NCBI RefSeq assembly: GCF_002775205.1
Contig: NC_036462.1
Coordinates: 29,577,084 to 29,641,083, forward strand
DNA from: Xiphophorus maculatus
Taxonomy: Eukaryota > Chordata > Actinopteri > Cyprinodontiformes > Poeciliidae
Reading direction: 5' to 3'
Length of the DNA: 64,000 nucleotides
Numbering within the stretch: position 1 is the stretch's first letter; each line of letters begins with the position of its first letter. The position numbers and the translations under genes were made by a program. Positions 46,750 to 63,619 of this stretch are shown here, piece by piece. The notes under the pieces were generated by a model. That model was given only the letters and a program-made list of their open reading frames with translations. It was not told where the DNA came from and searched no databases.

Positions 46750-46782
46750 ATATTGTCCAGCAGTTTTCAGCAGTTAGGCAAC

Positions 46783-46868
46783 CCAGTTTTTCGTTTTTCT
46801 TTCTGTGGTATTAACATATATTAATATTAACATATTAACATACCACAGAAAGAAAAAAGAAAAACTGG
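46783..46868. repeat. Long hairpin, 28-bp stem
   Basis: The left arm (46783-46810) and right arm (46841-46868) pair at 27 of 28 positions around a 30-nt AT-rich loop. Arm cores are TTTTTCTTTCTGTGGTA and TACCACAGAAAGAAAAA. It sits about 170 bp before the ATG of the next gene. Confidence 0.85.
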
Positions 46869-46979
46869 ATTTATTGTATTGCAAGTGTCAACTTCTGTTG
46901 TTTGTACGTCAATATTTAGATGCTGGAATGATGCTTAAGATAAAAAAATACCTGACAAAAACACAATGAGCGCTGAGTT

Positions 46980-47041
46980 TTCTGCCCGTTGTGACTCCGG
47001 GTTATTTCAACTGCGCATGTTCAAAGCAGCAGGGGACAAAG
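46980..47041 (+). promoter_or_regulatory. Promoter / 5' UTR of the zmat1-like gene
   Basis: Contains ACTGCGCATG, an NRF1-type half site (GCGCATG), just before the start codon context CAAAGATGG. No TATA box is seen, consistent with a broadly expressed gene. Confidence 0.4.
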
Positions 47042-52319
<5,278 letters not shown>

Positions 52320-54200
52320 GACTAATAAATCACACTAATATTATTACTTTTCTCCGAATACGTTTGTCAAAAATGTCACTTTATAACGCCTAAATTGATC
52401 ATATCAAACAGAGCAGTATAACTTTATTTATGTATTGTTATTAGCAGCAGTTTTAAAAAGGAAATCAGATCACTTCTGAAGGTCTAATGTGATGTTGCAT
52501 TGTGCTAGCTGGCTAGCCTTAAGTCTGGGGTTTTAAGGAAATGTGTGTGAGTGTTAATAATCACTCACAATCCCTGTCAATTATTGAATATAGCTGAAAA
52601 GTTTATATTTATTTATATTATGTTTTGCTAACCATGCCACAGTAACCTTGAAACAAATTGCTTTGATTGTGATCGCCCCCCCCCCCTCTAATCTAGAACT
52701 GACTGTAGTGCCTTTGGTGTCCTCCAGTTGGCGATATTGAGCTTCAGTCAGAACCTCAGTGGAGGAAATAAAAGCCCATGGATGCTGAAAGCTTAGTCAT
52801 TTCTTTCCTTTCTAGCTTCTCTGAGTTTTCGCTCGAAGATGCGAAGACAGGAGGAACGCTGCCGTGCGTGGCGAGGCGTCCGGTGTGTTTGGAACGCGTG
52901 CCGCAGAATATTTTCAAGTCAATCCTGACTTGTTGCGCCGCATAAAATGTCAGAAGAAGAGCAAGAAACTGGATGCTGAGGCAGTTTTAACTCCGCACTG
53001 CACCGCGTGCATCAGCATGTGATGTGGATGTATTTGCACACACGTTTGGGGTCGTGCAGGTGCAAGGGTTCAAATGAGAACAACTCTTGGCAAACCTCAG
53101 TTGTATGTTCAAAACGGCATGCGACGAGTTCAAATGAGGCAGCTCACACTGCTTAAGGCTAGAAGAGGATTGTATCATTTATTGTTGCAATAGAAAATAT
53201 TTGTTCTTTTTTTACACAAAGATGAATTAGGTGTTCAGAATAGTGCGTTAGTTCGACTGGAATCCACTGGTTTAACATAATTCCTGAAAAATGGGTTTTC
53301 AGGAATTATTATACAGATCCAGCTCAACATGTCAGTTTATTTCAATAACTCAGTACGCTGCTGTTTCCATGTTGTCCCTTCGTCTTCTCCTACTACAGCT
53401 TTTCCTTCCAGTCAACTTTTCATTCAAATTTTAAACAGCCTTCTGAACAACAAGCTTCTTTACCAGTGAACTTTTGTAACCTAACTTCCTTGTGTTGTAG
53501 AGCAGAGGTGTCAAATTAATTTTTATTTTGAGCCATATGAAGGTCATAAATGTCATGGACAGGTTATGACAATTTGTTTTTGATAAAACCCATCAACAAA
53601 CTTAAAATATTAACAAATGGCTGTCTCTGCAGTTCAGTAAGTACTTCTTAAAATAAAATATTGAATTTTCTTTTCAAATTGATGTAATTTGCCAGTGTAC
53701 TGATAAAAACTGCTTTGATTTGACTGATACGTTTTACCACAACTTGTTTTTTAAGGTGCTTTTTACGCGTCCCTCTGCAGGCGAGGGGGCCACATAGAAA
53801 GCTATGAAGGGCCGGATTTGGCCCCCAGGCCTTGAGTTTGACATCGTCTTGTTGAGGGTGTTAATGACTGTCTGTCAGGACTCTTCCGCGTCCTTCTTTA
53901 AGCGTTTACAAGGTCGATACATTTAAGTATTAAAATTACTTTTTTTTTAATCAATCTTATGCAATGCTTCCATTTTCTCATAATCATCAAAATCAACAGA
54001 AATAAATACATGAAATAGGCCGGTGTGTAGGTGTCACTGTTAGACTCAGATTATGGAAGTAAATGTCTCAATTAATGTGAATGTCATATATATATATATA
54101 TATATATGGAAGTTAGGTTGTATATATATTAGTTTATAAGTTGTGTTAGGATCTGACAAGATTGGAAGTTCAATCAACACAATTCACTGAAGACATTTTG
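52320..54200. other. Intergenic region after the zmat1-like gene
   Basis: Possible poly-A signals at 52324 and 52764 (AATAAA). It contains a poly-C run (52676-52686), a hAT-type MITE (53503-53850), a Tc1-family fragment (about 53975-54030, CATAATCATCAAAATCAACA) and a (TA)n tract at 54089-54107. A CpG-containing patch at 52830-53010 has no recognised content. Confidence 0.5.
53503..53850. mobile_element. hAT-type MITE
   Basis: Left end CAGAGGTGTCAAATTAATTT and right end AGGCCTTGAGTTTGACATCG are inverted relatives. The subterminal GGGCCGGATTTGGCCCCCAG is typical of an abundant fish hAT-type repeat. It is related to the element at 5228-5434 by the TGTCAAAC(T) terminus. Confidence 0.65.
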
Positions 54201-54319
54201 GAGAAGAATTGAATCTGGACTATTCATTTATATTGATGAGGGGAAATCGATTTCAGACAAATAATCTGGCATTCTGTTTGGTCGTGATCACTTCCTGGAG
54301 GGGAGCGCCGGCTGAGACA

Positions 54320-54424
54320 ATGCTACGACACAACGCTCTCACTCTTCTATTGCTTTTTTTACTTTTCATTAACGTAGAAAGAAACTCCTGCATGCTGTAT
54401 CCTTTTTGTGTCTCTACTCTGTAA
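54320..54424 (+). other. Short hydrophobic ORF next to a U12-type donor match
   Basis: The ATG at 54320 opens MLRHNALTLLLLFLLFINVE, a plausible signal peptide or membrane anchor, preceded by CACTTCCTGGAGGGGAGCGC (an ETS-like site). After Met25 comes GTATCCTTTTT (54397-54407), an exact match to the minor-spliceosome donor GTATCCTTT. I could not find a convincing second exon, so this may be a lone first exon, a pseudogene or coincidence. Confidence 0.3.
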
Positions 54425-55258
54425 TTTGGAAAATGAACTGAACTTAAAGCGTTGTTTAATCACTAGCATCAGTTGATGTGTGATTGAAATGAAATTACTT
54501 TTTCTTTTTTTTTCCGTAAAGTTCCTCAAAATGACAAGTCATGAATTGGCAATATTTAAATAAACCAAACTGAATTGAATTACTGGACTCTAGTACCATT
54601 TAGCCTTTTAATGTTTTTCCAACATTAAAAGCAACAATTCAAGAACAAATGCCAGACTATTCCCAGAACATCATGTTCTGCCAATAAACCGTCTGATCCT
54701 TTAAACTAAGTAGTGCTTGTGCTGTTGGGGCGGCCTGGCGGGGGTCTTAGAGTGAGAGGATGTGGGCAGCTTACAGTTCTACGGGGGTCGAAGTTCAGAG
54801 CGAGACGGGGAACGAGACCACAGGATTCTTTGAAAACAGGAGATCTCAGGGGGCTTCAGAGGTGCGTTCAACGCGCCGCGGAGCTCTGAAGTCTTTGTTG
54901 GTCTCCGTCGCTATACGCTTTGAGTAGAAGACGACAGAGCTGAACCTCTAAATTCACTTTTCTACTCCATGCAGTTGAGTTTTACACAATTTCTGTATCT
55001 GCAAAATCTCCGAGTCACTTTATTCACACTTCTTAGCGTATTTGCACCAATAGCTTTAAGCGGCACTCATTCACAATAGGGAACATTCATTCAGAATTTG
55101 GATTTGAAGGAGTTTTACTTATAAAAACTTTTATAATTCGTCTGAAGCGGAGTTTATTTTATCTTTTTAATAACAACTAAAAGCACAGGGAAGCTGAGTT
55201 GTATGAATTCCTATTTTAAATTAATCTCTTAACAATAACTCACTCAGATGCAATAAAC

Positions 55259-55348
<90 letters not shown>

Positions 55349-57500
55349 AAATAGGAAATTCAACCTGAAAATAATATAAAACCTGAAATAGGAAGTCCAA
55401 GCATCCTGTTTGTTTGTTTTTTTCTCACTATACCTGACCTGATAAAGAAATTGGAAAACATTTGGGAACTGAAATGTCAGGCTTCTCAGTGTTGAGTGTA
55501 CAATCATCACAAGCTGAAATGCTGTCACCATGGCTCAGATTAACCCCACTAGCACTTTCTGACAATGGGCTAATTTATAATCACTGAAGAATAGACTGCT
55601 GGTAAATCCCAATATCTGGTAAATCTGATATTTGTCAGAGGCGGTGGCGGTTCCCATGGAAATGGTGCTCCGTCATCCCACCCGACCCACACACACACTC
55701 CCCCAACAAAATCTGCAAAATGTAGTAACCCTTTCACTGTGCAACTCACCTGTATCAAACTCGAGGCCTGTTTGGAAAGTTGGAAAAGTTAAGAAGAAGT
55801 TAAGGGTGTTCTTTATGCCACTCATAGCTGATTAGTTTTAGTCTTTGAGCTTCTTCTAATTGTAATTTCCCCAAATCGGTTTGATTTGTGATCAGTTCTA
55901 AAAATTCAGGTTGACCAGTAAAGTTGTCCTTTGGTGGTTTGGCTAATATGAACCGTGTGAGCGATCTAAGATTCCCGTTCCATCCAAAGGACAACGGGGA
56001 CGTGGACGAAATACGAGGACATGCTGTACTGTAAAGCTGCAGTGTTCTGAGTAAAAACTGAGACGTTTCAGCAAGACATGAGGAGGCTGCTTTACTTTGG
56101 TAAAAAGGATGAATAATGCGTCTCATGTAGATATTATTCATATAGATCACAAAGAAATGAAGTCAGTGCTGTGCAGAGAAATACCTTAGGGTTTCATATT
56201 TGGACACAAATGATGCAGCAATATCCTGCTTTTAGTACTGAGCTATATAAAGATTATCAGCAACAAAACCACACAGGTTGTTATTAGTTACGCTCTACTG
56301 GAGGATGACCCCAGTAAATTCCTCTGCTTTGCTGTTTTTTACACCTTCATCCTCTTGTTAAATAGGAAATTCAACTATACTAAAAATGCTTTGTTCAGTT
56401 AAAGACCTAAAAACCTAAAAATGCGGATGCGTTACAAAACTGCACAGCGAGACAGCAGCAGAAATCCCAGCCAGAGGCAGCTCTGATGGACTGTTTACCA
56501 ATCGAATTCTGGATTTCAATGCTGAAATTAAAGGCGACGTTTATTTGAAATCAGTTTGGTTTTCACAGCTGATCTCTTTAACAGAAAAAAACCCAACAAA
56601 ACATGTGCTGCGACGCGGTTTGAAATAGTTTCTTTAAACCAGATGTAAAGAGGCTCTACATAATTTACAAACACTGTCACTTTGTCTCAGATGTTAATTT
56701 CTATTTGCCAAACAAAAAAAGAAAGAATAATCTTTACATTAAATCATATCAGTTTTCTCAAAGTAAAACTGGGCTGAGAAAACTAAAAGCGTGCAGTTTT
56801 CGTCTTAGTCCCACCCCTTTATGCTTGTTCCACATGGCCTTAAGCGAAGAAATACAACAAATAAATGCACAAAGCAACTATTAAAAACTATTTTATATTC
56901 TGATCACTAATTGATAGATATCCCAGCTCTGTTGGTCGCGGTTCCCTCTCCATTTGGTGCACTGAGCTCCTGAAGCTGCACACAGGGCTCTGCTAGACTC
57001 TAGGTCACACACCTGGGTCCAGACCACAGCGCTGCAAGCTGCTGCTCTGGCAATACAGATGTTTGCTTTGTTTTGTTTTTTCACTGTTTGACATGCGGTA
57101 TCATGCCAGCTCTTATCGTTAAGTGATCGTGGCGGTGAGACACTCATTGCTTGAGGTGAAAGACTACAACAAGTAATTGTAATGCAATTTAATAAAAAAT
57201 AATAAGCATCAGGTTTTATCGCAGATTGAAGCCGTTTTATGCGTCAGCGAAAAGCTGGCCTGTAAATCTTAAAGTTATCTTGAAACTGCGCCGAGTTAAA
57301 CTCAAAAGTAAGCACATGTTCAGTGAATAGCATTTACATAGGTGTAAACTGCGATTGCACTGAAAGTGTTGTGTTGGCCCAATCCTCCCTGTGTGTGTTT
57401 GGGCCCCCCTGATAGGCCCTGTGTGTGTCACACCGGGGTGGTAACTTTGAAGACAGACTGGCCTGTCAGCACAGTTCCTCCCATCTCCTCCGACTGACTG
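54425..57500. other. Intergenic region upstream of cd8a
   Basis: It contains a CpG-rich patch (54710-54930), a long (TA)n (55261-55343) and a 21-bp direct repeat (55344-55364 and 56355-56375). No supported gene. The final 150 bp before the cd8a ATG likely include its promoter and leader. Confidence 0.5.
55261..55343. repeat. (TA)n microsatellite, about 41 units
   Basis: The longest TA tract in the window, uninterrupted. Confidence 0.95.
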
Positions 57501-57595
57501 ACAGGCAGATAGCAGGAACAGAAAGTGTCGGCAGCTGCCTTCATCGACCACTCTCATCTTTTACACACCGTTGAACACAGTGGCGAATCGACAAG

Positions 57596-60500
57596 ATGAA
57601 CGCTCCGCTCCTGTTTCGGCTTCTACTGACAGCAGCTTCGATGTGGATGTTTGGTAAGATCATAACATTTTTTATTTACATTTTTTTTTTTTTGGATTGC
57701 GGTGTTGTACGCACCGTTTCTCCATAGCAGACTCCGTAGTGGCGGCTCAAACTGATGCCGGTCTGTTGTTTAACTTTGCTCTTCTACCATAATAAATTGT
57801 TTGTGCTATAATTTATTATGTGATTTTTTTTTAAAACTAGATATTATATAAATATATGTATGCAGTACAGATCTGTGTGTTGTTACTGTTGCACTATTGA
57901 TACCTTTACTGCAGGAGGCCTTCATAGAGGTCAGCTCCTTTTTTTGAGTGGCATCGAAATAAAAAGTATTTATATTCTGTATTTGGCAGCGAGTTGGATA
58001 TTTTCTTAGATTGCTTGTTTGTTTTCTTGAATTTGTGCATTTTATAAATCCTTAATAGAAAATCATCTTTCAACAACAAGCAACCTTTAACTCGTCCCTC
58101 ACTGTCAGCCGCTTACCTTTACATTGTATTACACAATATAAACAATTTCAATTGAAATATGTGCACATTAAAAAAAAAAATTAATAAACAAAGCGCAAAA
58201 TGCTTCCTAGTTTATTATGAATTTAGATTAAGTAAATCTTCCGATGGAGGCCGCTCGCTTAAAGACTTGATACTTTCTACATTTCCATTTCCAAAAGTCA
58301 CCCTCTCCGAGTTGGACATTTTGTTTCAATTGCATCTGCAGTGTTTCCCTAAAGTCGCCTGAGTTTGTGGTGTTTTCATCATTGCTGCATGAATTGTAGG
58401 AAAAACACTGAAGCGCTCCCTAAGCTTTACAGACAGCAATCGTTGGTTTTTGCAGATGGAGGCCCCAGTCTACATTTTTAAAAATCTTTTCAGACTTTGT
58501 TTCGCCTCGCTTTACTCAGTGGTAAATAAATGAAATGATCTTAACTACTCTTAGCTAGACCTTTTTAGTTGTTGGTGCTTGACTTTCTTTATTATAATCT
58601 CCAACTTTACGTTTTCGCTCTCTAGGTTCGTGCCTGGACCTGCAACAAGTCGCTTACCCCGCGATCAGCAGCACTGAGAGTATTGAATGTGACTGTGGTA
58701 AACTCAGCTGTGACAATGTCTACTGGTTCCGAACTGTTCCCAGCGAGAGCAAAGCAGAGTTTATTGGCAGATCCAACAACGCTGACCGTTCTAACCATGG
58801 GCCTTCGTACGAGGCAGACAAACATCGCTTCAAGTTAAGCAAGAGGGGCAGCTCGACCTTTGTCCTGCGCATCATCAATGTGACCAAAGCGGACGCAGGG
58901 ATTTACTCGTGCGTCGTAACGGCCTCTAAAGAGATGATGTTTAATCCTGGGGTTGTTTTTCGGCCAGGAGGTTAGTATGCTGAAGTTCTTTGTTTTGCTT
59001 CGGTAAGCCTCGGGTGTTCATTAATGCGTGTTGAGAAAGGTTTCAACGCAATCTCTGTCAGATTTTTATAGGCACAAGGGGAGTAGGTAAATGGATGGCA
59101 TCTTTTGTACTATAACAACAAAAAGACAAATGAACTCACAAGTGGAAATAATTGTGCGCCAGGCAATCAGATATGAATGTCCAATGAACTTTGGGTCAGA
59201 TTCTCGTTTTTTTTTACAATTCAGCTTCCACCTACTCCCGTATTTCTTAAAAACTACAACCAATCTATACATGAAGAATCAATATATTCCCTTGTTAATT
59301 TCTTTCAAGGTCAGAGGATGTTCTTCGGCCCTCCTTTTTCTGTTTTCTTTGTTTGGCCATGCTGGACTCACGAACGCTCTCTTGCTGCTTTTCCTGAGAG
59401 ACGTAAAGATGCCGTAGACATTCATGGAGGATGGAGCCCACGAAACCTATCACAGATTCTGACTGAACTCCAAAATGTCGATTCCTTGGAACTGCAAATG
59501 TAAAATAATCATAGGCTTCGTATATCTTAGATATCAGCTTTGGATGTCACTTATCTGTTTGGACGTGATTTTTCATCAGCTCATTAATTGTCTGCAGATA
59601 GAAATGCAAGAAAAAAATGCTCAGCATGGCAAAAGGAGAGTCTCCCAAAGTGTTCGTCATATAGCAAGAAAACTTTGGGGTCTTTAAAATTTTGGTTAGT
59701 TATTTCTAAAAATAGCAAAAGTACTGCACCCTCCACATTTATTGACCGCTTGATGAAGATCATCAGCATTCTACATCTCGTTGCTTGTACTTGTGACAGT
59801 GCAATGACAATAAAGTTGAATTCTATTCTATTCTATTCTAAGATATGCCAAAAGCTTTTAAAACGCCACACATAAAAAAAAAATTATGTTTTTTAAAAGG
59901 TCCACCATCGGAGCAAATATAAGTGTACTTGGGCTGCTTTTTAAAGTATGCTTCACTTTTTTAAAGTGTCAAGGAACGCTTCATTCAGAACTTCTTATTG
60001 GGTCCATGGTGGTTCAGGAGATCGTCCCTTTGATCCCGGCGAGCTGCCAGTTCGAATCCCTGCTTCATCTGTCTCAGACACGTCACTCGTCTTGCCTTCT
60101 GCTGATGGGCAGAGGGTGCACGGCCTGCCAGGCTGTCCCCCGGGCGGCCGTGGCTACACTGTAGCTCACCGCCATCATGGCGTGAACAGAGCAAATGACT
60201 GCATGCAGTGTGAAGCGCTTTGGGGTCCTCTGGACTTCAGAAGGCGCTAGGCAAGTAGAAAAGACATAGAAAATCCACGACTTTCTCTTTTCTGGGGATC
60301 TAAACATTTTGTTCTCTGGATCTCACTTTCTCTTAAGCAACACTGAAAAAGGGGAAAGACAAGAGGGCATGACATTTAAGTAAGGAAGATGTGTAGGCCT
60401 CGACGAAAGTTTCAGGTGTATTATTTTTGTCTTATCTCTGTGCATAATTTCTAAATCGCAAAACTGCTAAATATGAACCAAATATGTTATTAGGATGATT

Positions 60501-61718
60501 CAACCACTCTTGTCTAGTAATTGGCCGCTTGTTCTTTAATACGGCGTAAGGTAATTCAGGAGGGCGAGAAACTGCAACTAAGATGTTTTGCTGCCAAAAC
60601 ATTGATGCATCTTTTCAACAAAGTTTCATCTTCTGAGAATAAAATCAAATAATTATTTTTGATCTCAAAACTTTGCACCTGTCCATCGTACGCAAGGAAC
60701 CAAAGGAACCAAAGTTGAAATACCTGAAGACTGCTTAGTTTAGGGTTTATTGTTCCAAATCAAACGGGTCATCTCGCAGTTTTAACCACTCCCTGAACCA
60801 TCCTAGATTTTCAAGGTGAGGTGCTTCAGCGACAAAAAATTCATTTAAAGCCGGGGTTTTTACGAATCGTTCACCAGCGGTGCTAAATAAATGCGGAGAT
60901 CCTCGTATGTAAGAATTTGCTGCAATAATTCATATAAAATGACCTTCTTTTTTTTTCTTTCTAACTTCACATGTATGGTTCTTTTCGGCAGAGACCCGTC
61001 CAACTTTGCCTCCAGTCACGAAGCCGAAACCCAAACCCATCTGTCCCTGCTCGCCGAAGAACCGGCCTCAGGGTACGTGAGGTTTTTCAGCAGCTTCTTA
61101 TATCCAGTCTGGATATAATGATGACACACGATCATCACTCTTTGCTTGGAGGGTGCAAATGCTGTCAGAATGGAATCAAACCGAAGCAATAGAAGACAGA
61201 ACATGTACCTATGATGGCAGATTGTACAAGACTGCAGCTAAATTATGTGTAAAAGACGGAGTAAACCCCAATCAGTGTAACTGTAATGCTTGTTTACTCC
61301 AGATGGCTGTGACTCCCTGATTTTTTGGCCGCTCGTCGGAGTCGTTTCGGGCTTGGGTCTGGGTCTTCTCTGCACGCTGTATTATTTCAACCGTAAGCGC
61401 TGTTTTACGCAGCTTCTTCTGTGGGAAAACATCCGCATCACCAAACATTTTATCATCAAATGTCACATCTTTTTTTTTTTTTATCCTTCAAACTGTTTCT
61501 CACTGTTTTTCCCAAACAGGATTGCCCAAAAAATGTCGCCACCACTTTGTGAAGTAAGTCCAGATGTAAAACTGTTGGCTTCTTTCTACAAAAAAAAAAA
61601 ATTGGTTTTCTCTCTTCTATTTCTATCGGCATTCTGTTCAGATGTATCACTATAAACTGAGCATACTGATGATGTTTACTTTTGTTTTCTGTTACCAAGG
61701 AAGAGGCTGATGAACTAG
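57596..61718 (+). CDS. cd8a: T-cell surface glycoprotein CD8 (alpha chain most likely)
   Basis: Co-receptor of cytotoxic T cells that binds MHC class I. Coding exons are 57596-57653, 58626-58970, 60992-61072, 61303-61392, 61520-61553 and 61700-61718, with matching phases, giving 208 aa. Signal peptide about 1-20. V-type Ig domain 20-134 with Cys41, WFR (53-55) and the DAGIYSC F-strand ending at Cys115. The N-glycosylation sequon NVT is at 104. The hinge is [19 protein letters not shown], whose Cys-Pro-Cys could form the dimer bridge. The membrane segment starts [18 protein letters not shown] and the tail is [16 protein letters not shown]. Membrane and tail resemble CD8 alpha (W-PL-G...TLYY) more than beta. 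The tail lacks the mammalian Lck motif C-x-C-P but has Cys-Arg-His, the C-x-H type seen in fish. The beta chain remains the alternative. Confidence 0.85.
57654..58625 (+). other. cd8a intron 1
   Basis: About 970 bp, AT-rich, nothing recognised. Confidence 0.65.
59765..59842 (+). repeat. 3' tail of a retroposon
   Basis: Reads CTCGTTGCTTGTACTTGTGA, then ATGACAATAAAGTTGAATTC, followed by TATTC repeats. This is the same tail as on the minus strand at 2350-2408. Confidence 0.6.
60000..60256 (+). mobile_element. Decayed tRNA-derived SINE
   Basis: Has a B-box-like AGTTCGAATCCC near 60050. The 3' end TGAAGCGCTTTGGGGTCCTC, then GGCGCTAGGCAAGTAGAAAAG, resembles a widespread fish SINE. Its tail belongs to the same type as the element at 43385-43625. 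Confidence 0.6.
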
Positions 61719-62330
61719 AGAAGTTCATTTTCTGCTTTTCACGAACCTTAAGTAAGTATCCTTTGCATTAGGTCATTTATAATTGTTACATTTATTTGAA
61801 AACTAACAAAGCTGGCTCCTCTGACTGCAGGTGCAGCATTTGAGATCGCTTTACTGCAGCTCTTCATCGTTTGGAGATGAGCTGAGCAGCTTGAAGCACC
61901 CTGAAGATCTTCTTTGCTAAAAGCAATTACCTTTAAATGGAGAACAGGTCCACAGCCGGAGGCAGGACAGGGTTGTATTATATTGACAAATATTAAGAAA
62001 TCACTGCTGTATATTTCATAAGCCAGGCAGATTCTTTTAGATAGATTATTTTCATGTGTCACTGTTTATCATTTAGCCATTTTACCTTGAACTAAAAAAA
62101 AAATTCTCTGTATTATTGTTCCTTTTTTTTTTTTTTGACAAAAAGACTGTCATTTCCAGTTAAAAACAAATCAGCCGGACATCTTCTGCAAACCTGCGCT
62201 CATTCTCTGTATCGTTTTCGCCTTTTTGTATTTATTTGTTTGCGTCACGTCACTTCAGAACATGCTGGGTCCCAGAGGTGAAAACACACGTTTTTGTTTG
62301 CAGTTGAAATGAATAAATTTCTGCTTTTCC
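61719..62330 (+). other. cd8a: cd8a 3' untranslated region
   Basis: No ORF of note. AATAAA occurs near 62313 (TGAATAAATTTC). Splice-like sites near 61754 (GTAAGT) and 61830 could allow a spliced 3' UTR; this is inference. Confidence 0.45.
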
Positions 62331-62737
62331 ACCTCATCGCAGAGAGACGAGAGTTTCTGTCACCGGCTCCGGATGGACGGAGGGTAACAATTCGACGCAG
62401 CGTTAGGATCTGGTGATAAAGACGTATTCGGTCTCTTGAGGTTCTCAGAAGTCGTCTGCTTCAAAAAAAAGGAAAAATAAAATTGAGCCGAGTAGTTGCG
62501 TGTTACCCCGTTTGGAGAGGCTTGGAAGTGGGCGTTGTACTTCCATTGTCAATATTGTGTTGAGCGGAAGTTGAGTAGGTGAGTGACAGGGTTTGGTTTC
62601 TTCTTCTGGTTTTGATCTGTGACTTGCCTCATATTCAGTTTCTGTTTTAGCTGCAGCCAATATGTGCGTGCTGGAGCTTTACTGTAAGTGGAGGGTCTAA
62701 GGTCATTTTACAGCAAAATGCGTGTCTACTGCTGCCT

Positions 62738-62740
<3 letters not shown>

Positions 62741-62779
<39 letters not shown>
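62741..62779 (+). repeat. (CA)n microsatellite
   Basis: Pure ACAC tract of about 19 units. Confidence 0.93.
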
Positions 62780-63619
62780 GCTCAGTCACATACACGAGTT
62801 CACACCTGTGTGACTGGGGAGTGCAGAGGGCTCGGCGGAGCTGGTGGTGGTGCGGGTCTCGTTGGGGGGCTGGGGGGGTGCGCGGCCCCTTTTCCTGTGT
62901 GCTGAAGACACAGGAGACAAAGAGCCATGCTCACAGGAGATGCTATCGCTCCGCTCAGCTTTGAGCTCCTCATCTCGTCTCTGAAACAAAGCGACCGCAA
63001 AGAAAACCACACAGAACCACAAGCTCTGACAGCTTCACAGAGACTGTAAGGCGACGACACAAAAGGCTCTTTGGAAACGAAAAGCACGTCAACGAAGGTG
63101 AGAATGAATAAAACAAAGTGGAGGATTTTCACAAGCCTTTTTTTTGTTATAATTTATGTTATCATAAATAATGTGATGCAATATTAAGAAAAGCTGTTTT
63201 GCGGTTTATTTCTGTTGTAGTATCGACACGTATTTGGTGAATACCTGGACACAGCGGCGGCGACGTTTTATTTTTTTATTCGTGCATGCAGTCAGAGAAA
63301 TGCGGGAAAACGCGGCAACAAGTTGAGTTTCAGGACAACTTTATTGAGTGAGTGTAAAAAAAACAATCCATTTCCAAAAAAAGAAAACTAAATACCGTTT
63401 AAGAACTTAAAACGAATGTGTCAGGCAGCGTTGGAGACGAAGCCAGTAACCGACACTCAAGCGGTCTCTTTGAACTGGCCATGGCCCAGTTTCCTGTGTC
63501 AAGTTACAATCAGGTTTTGACAAATTTTCCATCGTACCGTTCCATTTCATACCCAATGTGTTGTAGAAGCACATTTAAAAACAACAGTGTTGACCCAACT
63601 GTTTGACTAAGCGTAGAAA

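Larger units (their letters stand above)
46081..46980. other. Spacer between gnrh2 and the zmat1-like gene
   Basis: About 900 bp. It contains a (TA)n microsatellite (46706-46747) and a long hairpin (46783-46868). No mrps26, vasotocin or isotocin coding sequence is present. Confidence 0.65.
58971..60991 (+). other. cd8a intron between Ig and hinge exons
   Basis: 2 kb containing a retroposon tail (59765-59842) and a decayed SINE (60000-60256). Confidence 0.6.

Noticed and set aside
55800-56150. 116-aa minus-strand ORF
   Set aside because: Reads like random sequence with no recognised domain; kept only as context for the 21-bp direct repeat.
62445-62660. 71-aa minus-strand ORF downstream of cd8a
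   Set aside because: No domain, weak composition, and no splice or promoter support.
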